Below, in pieces: positions 59,303 through 64,000 of a stretch of DNA of 64,000 nt. This DNA comes from Fusobacteria bacterium ZRK30 (GTDB lineage: Bacteria; Fusobacteriota; Fusobacteriia; Fusobacteriales; Fusobacteriaceae). Under the pieces are notes generated by a model that had not been told where the DNA came from, ran no database searches, and saw nothing but the letters and a program-made list of their open reading frames with translations. Positions within the stretch are counted from its first letter, which is position 1. Every line of letters begins with the position of its first letter. The translations under genes were made by a program, and so were the position numbers. Where the stretch lies: the NCBI GenBank assembly GCA_024628785.1, contig CP102405.1:1736001-1800000 (forward strand), given 5' to 3'.

Positions 59303-59335
59303 AAAAAAGGCCAGGGAATAATTCCCTGGCTTTTA
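59303..59335. terminator. Bidirectional terminator
   Basis: AAAAGGCCAGGGAA / TTCCCTGGCTTTT between the convergent BCCT and GNAT genes; it overlaps the GNAT stop by a few bases. Confidence 0.85.
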
Positions 59336-59827
59336 ATTAATAGTTATCCAATATCTTTTACTTCTATCTATTATATTTTCAAGAATTCCTCCATTACCTT
59401 CTATAATTTTTTGTGAACCTTTATTGTCAATATCACATGTAATTAATACTCTATCCATACCTTCTTTCTTCAAAAGGTCTAAACACAATCCCAGCATTTT
59501 TTCACCATAACCTTTTCTCCTACAATCTTTTTTTATATAATACCCAATGTGTCCTCCTCTTTTGAGCAGAGATTCATTAATTTGTCTTCTAACAACAATC
59601 ATTCCACACAAAATTTGATCTGCATAAAGCCAATAAGTTGTCTGGGGAACTCTTCCATCCTTTAAATTAATTCCTAAATCTTCATTATATTTGTCCACTA
59701 AATATTCTTGAAATTCTTCAAGAGTCATTGAATCTAGTAATCCCCATCCTTCTTCAACTGTTTCTTGGAGTAAATTAAAAATTTTAATTGGTTCTTCTAA
59801 TTCTAATTTTTTTAAATATATATTCAT
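59333..59827 (-). CDS. GNAT N-acetyltransferase
   Basis: The 164-residue product begins MNIYLKKLELEEPIKIFNLLQ after AGGAGGAAG (ATG 59827); an upstream in-frame extension lacks a ribosome site. It has HIGYYIKKDCRRKGYGEKMLGLCLDLLKKEGMDRVLITCDIDN, the acetyl-CoA loop and beta-5 of GNAT folds, and RSKRYWITI at the end. It belongs to a branch of YjcF-like/AAC-like enzymes with unknown substrates. A fragment of a close relative lies at 26163-26321. Confidence 0.87.
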   Translation of the reverse strand: MNIYLKKLELEEPIKIFNLLQETVEEGWGLLDSMTLEEFQEYLVDKYNEDLGINLKDGRVPQTTYWLYADQILCGMIVVRRQINESLLKRGGHIGYYIKKDCRRKGYGEKMLGLCLDLLKKEGMDRVLITCDIDNKGSQKIIEGNGGILENIIDRSKRYWITIN

Positions 59828-60065
59828 TTTTCTTCCTCCTATTGATCCATTATTAGAGTATACTATATAACTAAAAAAGGACAAATAGATTTACTTTATC
59901 TACCTGCCCTCTTAAAAATTTTATATTTATTTTTTCTCACCTTTGTTTTTAGTATTTTTTTAAGACTAATTCTATACTTTGATTCTTAAAAAGTCAACCT
60001 TTTAGTTTATCCTTTCAAAATAACTTTTTTATAGAATTAACCTCCCTAAAAATTTAAAATAATAA

Positions 60066-60128
60066 AGAAAAAATTGTCAAATTAATACAATTGTAGTCTA
60101 CACTAATTTGGAGGTTTATACAAAATAT
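60066..60128 (-). terminator. Terminator of the DUF1847 gene, repeated sequence
   Basis: Minus strand CAAATTA / TAATTTG with an inner TGTAG/CTACA hairpin, followed by ACAATTTTTTC. Bases 60078-60128 are about 80% identical to 25693-25743. Confidence 0.65.
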
Positions 60129-60137
60129 TCTATAGGA

Positions 60138-60701
60138 CTATTTTTCTTTGCTCATAAAACCAATTGTAGGACAATGTTTATTGACCCTGTCTTTAACAAC
60201 CAAAGTTGTTACAGGTGATTCTGAATATTTAGAAAATAGAATATCATGACCGATACAGAATCCCAAAGCAATGTTTAATTCTGTTTTTAAATTATTCATA
60301 ATAGTTGCTTGTCCATATGGGTTACAACTAACTTCAAAAGCATCTTTATTTTTTTTTCTTAAATTTAAATCTTCATTATCTATACTAGCGTGTCCGCAAA
60401 TAACTGAATGGCATTCTACACCCTTACCAGTAAGGTAATTATGTAATATTTCACCCTCTTTTTGAAGGCCTTTACAAAATCCTATACCTACAACTTTTAT
60501 TCCCATAAAATCAATATAGGTAGAAACTTCTTCTATTCTTGAAATATTTTTAGGTATTTTAGAACTTGTATTTAATATTCTAGTATCTGAATCAGACCCT
60601 AAATAATGTTTTATATTTTCTGTTTTTGAATTTATTCCATAAAATTTATCACACTCTATACCTCTAAGACATATTTTATTTTGACATAATGCACATTCCA
60701 T
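60138..60701 (-). CDS. DUF1847 cysteine-rich protein
   Basis: The 187-residue product starts MECALCQNKICLRGIEC, a Cys-rich metal- or cluster-binding segment, and continues YIDFMGIKVVGIGFCKGLQKEG, VECHSVICGH, and CNPYGQATIMNNLKTELNIALGFCIGHDILFSKYS, with PVTTLVVKDRVNKHCPTIGFMSKEK?-like end. This matches DUF1847, a conserved family of anaerobes with a probable metal-binding role but no known activity. AGGAGG precedes the ATG. Confidence 0.88.
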   Translation of the reverse strand: MECALCQNKICLRGIECDKFYGINSKTENIKHYLGSDSDTRILNTSSKIPKNISRIEEVSTYIDFMGIKVVGIGFCKGLQKEGEILHNYLTGKGVECHSVICGHASIDNEDLNLRKKNKDAFEVSCNPYGQATIMNNLKTELNIALGFCIGHDILFSKYSESPVTTLVVKDRVNKHCPTIGFMSKEK

Positions 60702-60965
60702 ATCTATTCCTCCTAAGTTTTATATATAATAATTATATCTAATTTAAGTATTTTTTTTAAATACTACTTTCTAATCGCAATTATAGGTTTTTACTTATGT
60801 CAATATGGCAGCGAACCTAGTCCTAACTACTTTTATTACAGATCTAAAATTATCAGATAACCGTTAGATTCTAAATTAAACTCTTTTCAACTTAAATAAA
60901 GGATTAATCTGAAATTAGCAGTATATGCTCTATGTAAATTTATAAAATAAAAAAAGGAGGGAAAA
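60702..60965. other. Regulatory region of the ferredoxin-hcp operon
   Basis: No gene. TTATC-A-GATAA at about 60851-60861 is a short palindrome that could be an operator; no certain promoter boxes were identified. Confidence 0.4.
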
Positions 60966-61145
60966 ATGGCTTATAGAATCAATGAAGGTGAATGTATTGC
61001 CTGCGGTGCTTGTGAACCAGTATGCCCAGTAGAGTGTATCTCCGAGGTAGCAGATGGTAAAAGAAAAATTGATGAGGATGCATGTATAGATTGTGGTGCC
61101 TGTGCAGGAGTATGTCCTGTGGAATGTATAGCTTCGGTAGAATAA
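60966..61145 (+). CDS. 2[4Fe-4S] ferredoxin
   Basis: AAGGAGGG precedes ATG; the product has 59 residues, the length of clostridial-type ferredoxins. Two complete CxxCxxCxxxCP motifs are present: CIACGACEPVCPVEC and CIDCGACAGVCPVEC, each followed by the usual I-S/A. It transfers electrons at low potential in the cytoplasm. The hcp gene begins 36 bases later, so this ferredoxin may be the electron donor to the hybrid cluster protein. Confidence 0.97.
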   Translation: MAYRINEGECIACGACEPVCPVECISEVADGKRKIDEDACIDCGACAGVCPVECIASVE

Positions 61146-61181
61146 TTTTTATATCATAATATATTTAGGAGGAGATGTTAT

Positions 61182-62927
61182 ATGTCAATGTTTTGTTATC
61201 AGTGCCAGGAAACAGCCATGAATAAAGGATGTACTGTTAGAGGAGTCTGTGGAAAAACTCCGGAAACTGCTAAATTACAAGATTTACTTATCTATACGGC
61301 TAAGGGAGTTTCAGCATACTGCAATGTATTAGAAGGTAAAACTAAAGTGTCGGGAGATAAATATAAATGGGTTGTAAACTCTTTATTCATGACTATCACT
61401 AACTCAAATTTTAATGATGAAGCTATTATGGCTGAGATAAGAAAAGGTCATGCTTATAAAAAAGAATTAGAAGCAAAAGTTGGTGAATTAGGAGTAACTA
61501 TTCCTGATAAATATCTTCAATTTTTACAATGTACTTATCATATTACTTCTGAAGACGATAGTGTAGAATTTGGCGAGAAGGGCATTTCTACACCAAATGA
61601 GAATAATCCACTCTTAGACAGTGCCTGTAGTATTTCTTCTAAAGAAAGTATGATTGAATTTGGAGAAAAAGTAGGAGTACTTAGAACTGAAAATGAAGAT
61701 GTTAGATCTTTAAGAGAACTTATTACTTATGGTCTAAAAGGTATGAGTGCTTATGTTGAACATGCGATGAACCTTGGTTCAGAAAATTGCGATATATATA
61801 GTTTTATGACTAGAGCGTTGGCTGAATTAGATAATGATGCTCTATCTGTAGATGAGTTAGTAGCTCTTACTTTAGAAACAGGAAAATATGGTGTAGAAGC
61901 TATGGCACTTCTTGATGGTGCAAATACTAGTACATATGGGAATCCTGAGGCAACTCAGGTAAACATTGGTGTAAAAAATAATCCAGGTATATTAATATCA
62001 GGACACGATTTAAAAGATTTAGAGCAGCTATTAGAACAAACAAAGGGAACAGGAGTAGATGTATATACTCATTCTGAAATGTTACCTGCTAACTCTTATC
62101 CTGCATTTAAAAAATATGATAATTTAGCTGGAAACTATGGTGGTTCCTGGTGGCATCAAACTAAAGAATTTATTTCATTTAATGGTCCAGTTTTATTTAC
62201 AAGTAACTGTATAGTACCTCCTAGAGGGCAAGCTTCAGAATACATTGATAGAATCTATACTACCAATTCAGCTGGATTAACAGGTGCTAAACATATCCTC
62301 AAAGATAAAGATGGTAAAAAAGATTTTTCTGCAATTATAGAACATGCTAAAAAATGTGCTCCTCCTATAGAAATAGAAACTGGTACTGTTACTGGCGGTT
62401 TTGCTCATAACCAAATACTAGCTGTTGCTGATAAAGTAGTTGAAGCAGTTAAATCTGGTGCAATCAAAAAGTTCTTCGTTATGGGTGGTTGTGACGCCAG
62501 GATGCAGGATAGAAAATATTATACTGAATTTGCTGAAAAATTACCAAAGGATACTGTAATTCTAACTGCCGGGTGTGCAAAATACAGATATAATAAATTA
62601 GATTTAGGAGATATTGGTGGGATACCAAGAGTCTTAGACGCTGGTCAATGTAATGACTCTTATTCTTTAGCAGTTGTAGCTATGAAATTACAAGAAGTTT
62701 TCGGATTGGATGATATAAATGATCTTCCTATTGTGTTTAATATTGGATGGTATGAGCAAAAAGCAGTTCTTGTACTATTAGCATTATTACATCTAGGCAT
62801 CAAAAATATTCATGTAGGACCAACTCTTCCTGCATTTTTATCACCAAACGTTACTAATGTATTAGTTGAAAATTTTGGCATTGGAACTATCAGTGATGTA
62901 GATAGTGATCTAGCTAAATTCTTATAA
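61182..62927 (+). CDS. hcp: Hybrid cluster protein (hydroxylamine/NO reductase)
   Basis: The 581-residue protein contains the N-terminal [4Fe-4S] motif CYQCQET...[10 protein letters not shown] (CxxC-x8-CxxxxxC spacing of anaerobe-type Hcp) and the hybrid-cluster ligands in [24 protein letters not shown] and [10 protein letters not shown]. Hcp reduces hydroxylamine and nitric oxide and helps in nitrosative stress defence. AGGAGG precedes the ATG. Ferredoxin lies upstream and rubredoxin 15 bases downstream, a compact electron-transfer operon with a terminator. Confidence 0.97.
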   Translation: MSMFCYQCQETAMNKGCTVRGVCGKTPETAKLQDLLIYTAKGVSAYCNVLEGKTKVSGDKYKWVVNSLFMTITNSNFNDEAIMAEIRKGHAYKKELEAKVGELGVTIPDKYLQFLQCTYHITSEDDSVEFGEKGISTPNENNPLLDSACSISSKESMIEFGEKVGVLRTENEDVRSLRELITYGLKGMSAYVEHAMNLGSENCDIYSFMTRALAELDNDALSVDELVALTLETGKYGVEAMALLDGANTSTYGNPEATQVNIGVKNNPGILISGHDLKDLEQLLEQTKGTGVDVYTHSEMLPANSYPAFKKYDNLAGNYGGSWWHQTKEFISFNGPVLFTSNCIVPPRGQASEYIDRIYTTNSAGLTGAKHILKDKDGKKDFSAIIEHAKKCAPPIEIETGTVTGGFAHNQILAVADKVVEAVKSGAIKKFFVMGGCDARMQDRKYYTEFAEKLPKDTVILTAGCAKYRYNKLDLGDIGGIPRVLDAGQCNDSYSLAVVAMKLQEVFGLDDINDLPIVFNIGWYEQKAVLVLLALLHLGIKNIHVGPTLPAFLSPNVTNVLVENFGIGTISDVDSDLAKFL

Positions 62928-62942
62928 AAAAGGAGGAATAAT

Positions 62943-63104
62943 ATGGACAAGTGGATGTGTATACCTTGCGGTTATATTTATGACCCTGAAATTGGTGATG
63001 ATACTACTGATATAGGACCAGGTGTGAAGTTTGAGGACCTTCCTGAAAATTGGGTGTGCCCTTTATGTGGAGCACCCAAGGAAGATTTTGAAAAGGTAGA
63101 ATAA
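62943..63104 (+). CDS. Rubredoxin
   Basis: AAGGAGG lies before ATG 62943. The 53-residue protein has both iron-binding motifs, [15 protein letters not shown] and [13 protein letters not shown], and the usual [10 protein letters not shown] block. It is a one-electron carrier of anaerobes, used with oxygen or peroxide reductases. Here it is in an operon with ferredoxin and Hcp, so it may deliver electrons for hydroxylamine/NO detoxification. CIPCG (rather than CxxCG with Val/Lys) is slightly unusual but keeps the spacing. Confidence 0.97.
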   Translation: MDKWMCIPCGYIYDPEIGDDTTDIGPGVKFEDLPENWVCPLCGAPKEDFEKVE

Positions 63105-63142
63105 TTGTGATTTTTATTTATTTGTTGTAACTTTAAAATATA

Positions 63143-63192
63143 GCTATGCTAGTCATTAATTTCAATTTTAGTGGCTAGCATAGTTTTTTATT
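63143..63192 (+). terminator. Terminator of the hcp operon
   Basis: CTATGCTAG-CA / TG-CTAGCATAG stem with a long loop, then TTTTTTATTT. Confidence 0.85.
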
Positions 63193-63382
63193 TCTAAATA
63201 ATATTTAATTGTATAATAAAATATAGGGATGATATTAGGGGCTTACAATAAGAATACAATTTCAGAAGAATTGATTAAAGAAGATTGATTTTATTGATTT
63301 CATTTCTAGATATTTTAAATTGAATAATTCATGGTTTCCAAAGAAACCTACTTTTAGTTGAAGTTTACATAATTTAAGTAAT

Positions 63383-63415
63383 AAAAAATACCAGTCTTAA
63401 AACTGGCATTTTTTA
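63383..63415 (-). terminator. Terminator after the edge gene
   Basis: Minus strand ATGCCAGT-TTTAAG-ACTGGTAT followed by TTTTTTA. Confidence 0.8.
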
Positions 63416-64000
63416 TTACTTTTTCACTATTACCGAAGAGTCCAGATCAAAAGGATTGGTTCTGCAGGCAAGGGAAAATAAATAAGGGTAACTTTCTCTT
63501 AAATGATCTATATAGCTTACCCATTGATTTTTTAATTCACCATAAACTCTGTTCATATCTCCTGTTAGATGTTTATAATCTTCTTCAGGAAGACCTATGA
63601 GAGTATCTCTATGCTTCAGCTCTTCAGTAAGGTGGAATACAGCCCACAAAAGATCTGTAAAACTTTCATGCTCCAGTAAATTATTATTTTCAAGGAGCCT
63701 CAATAAAAAATCTTTTTTATTTTCCAAAAGAAATTTTAATTTTTTCCAGTCAACATCTTTATGATTGAATTGACTTTTATGTTCCTTTAAAACTGTACAT
63801 ATATTTTGAAATTCTTCCTTTGAAGGATGATCTGTTATTTTAAATTTAGATTGTGATCTTACTATCTCCACATCCATATTTGCAATAACACTCAAAAGTT
63901 CTGTACCTATCTCACTGTAAAAAGTTCCTATAACCATATTCAATTTTTCCATCCGTTCTTTTTTTTCCCTGTTATCAAGAATTTTATGAATAATCAATGT
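63416..64000 (-). CDS. Uncharacterised protein, probably with N-terminal part outside the window
   Basis: The frame remains open to the window edge, so the start is not seen; a TTG at 63997 lies at the edge but has no visible ribosome site. About 194 residues are visible: IIHKILDNREKKERMEKLNMVIGTFYSEIGTELL, then largely helical sequence (FLLRLLENNNLLEHESFTDLLWAVFHLTEEL) and a C-terminal SLACRTNPFDLDSSVIVKK. In similar proteins of anaerobes a membrane helix precedes the IIHK segment. I do not recognise a function. Confidence 0.65.
   Translation of the reverse strand, partial: TLIIHKILDNREKKERMEKLNMVIGTFYSEIGTELLSVIANMDVEIVRSQSKFKITDHPSKEEFQNICTVLKEHKSQFNHKDVDWKKLKFLLENKKDFLLRLLENNNLLEHESFTDLLWAVFHLTEELKHRDTLIGLPEEDYKHLTGDMNRVYGELKNQWVSYIDHLRESYPYLFSLACRTNPFDLDSSVIVKK

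Noticed and set aside
60702-60965. HcpR/Fnr binding site before the ferredoxin-hcp operon
   Set aside because: Only a short TTATC-A-GATAA palindrome is present, which fits neither motif well, and promoter boxes could not be placed.

Overview
The window comes from a low-GC, anaerobic, diderm bacterium, most likely a member of the Fusobacteriota (Psychrilyobacter/Ilyobacter/Propionigenium-like). Evidence is the AT-rich sequence, strong AGGAGG ribosome sites, Na+-coupled carriers (AGCS, BCCT), the hybrid-cluster protein/ferredoxin/rubredoxin set of strict anaerobes, a Tneap-type I-B Cascade, and a large AsmA/DUF748 protein that implies an outer membrane. Clostridia are less likely but not formally excluded. 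No rRNA or tRNA gene was seen.

Layout. 1-4.5 kb: 3' end of a lipoamide dehydrogenase gene, YbaK deacylase, a GNAT, a pentapeptide-repeat protein, then a compact minus-strand unit with its own promoter, a clear c-di-GMP-I riboswitch, a terminator and two tiny ORFs (one frameshifted), and a secreted MORN-like protein. 4.6-6.9 kb: an IS21-family element with both genes frameshifted. 7-15.3 kb: housekeeping genes (HIT, RpiB, phosphatase, threonine ammonia-lyase, Cys-cluster protein, uracil-DNA glycosylase, Nudix, glutaminase, PhnA-like). 15.5-23.4 kb: sbcDC and a DUF748 protein. 23.4-27 kb: AGCS symporter, MazG-like protein and gene remnants. 27.1-32.3 kb: a Cascade-only type I-B locus (cas6-cas8-cas7-cas5, no cas3/cas1/cas2/cas4 in the window) with a degenerate repeat array, bordered by a frameshifted IS30.

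33.5-46.8 kb: GNAT, a diguanylate cyclase gene interrupted at its start by a broken IS256, a small metal-related cluster, an N-terminally truncated peptide-binding protein, a tandem BFD-like protein with a candidate Crp/Fnr operator at -41.5, a Crp/Fnr regulator, flavin/flavodoxin genes, a cold-shock protein and a PF11449-type metal exporter. 47-54 kb: ABC exporter, GNAT, an arginyl-tRNA synthetase gene behind a two-peptide, three-terminator arginine leader and apparently starting at AUU, then metK-nifU. 54-60.7 kb: a second, nearly identical AGCS symporter, a gene graveyard, a BCCT carrier behind a long terminator-containing leader, GNAT, DUF1847. 61-64 kb: ferredoxin-hcp-rubredoxin operon and a partial gene at the edge.

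The strongest unusual signals are (1) the tandem arginine attenuator upstream of argS, with argS-derived debris around the neighbouring acetyltransferase; (2) the c-di-GMP riboswitch controlling only micro-ORFs, in a window whose one diguanylate cyclase is broken; (3) the adaptation-free, nuclease-free I-B locus with a decayed array; and (4) a likely uncharacterised cis-regulatory leader on the BCCT gene. All three IS transposase systems carry frame-disrupting lesions, so the mobile DNA looks old. All structures, promoters and operators were read by eye; none was computed.
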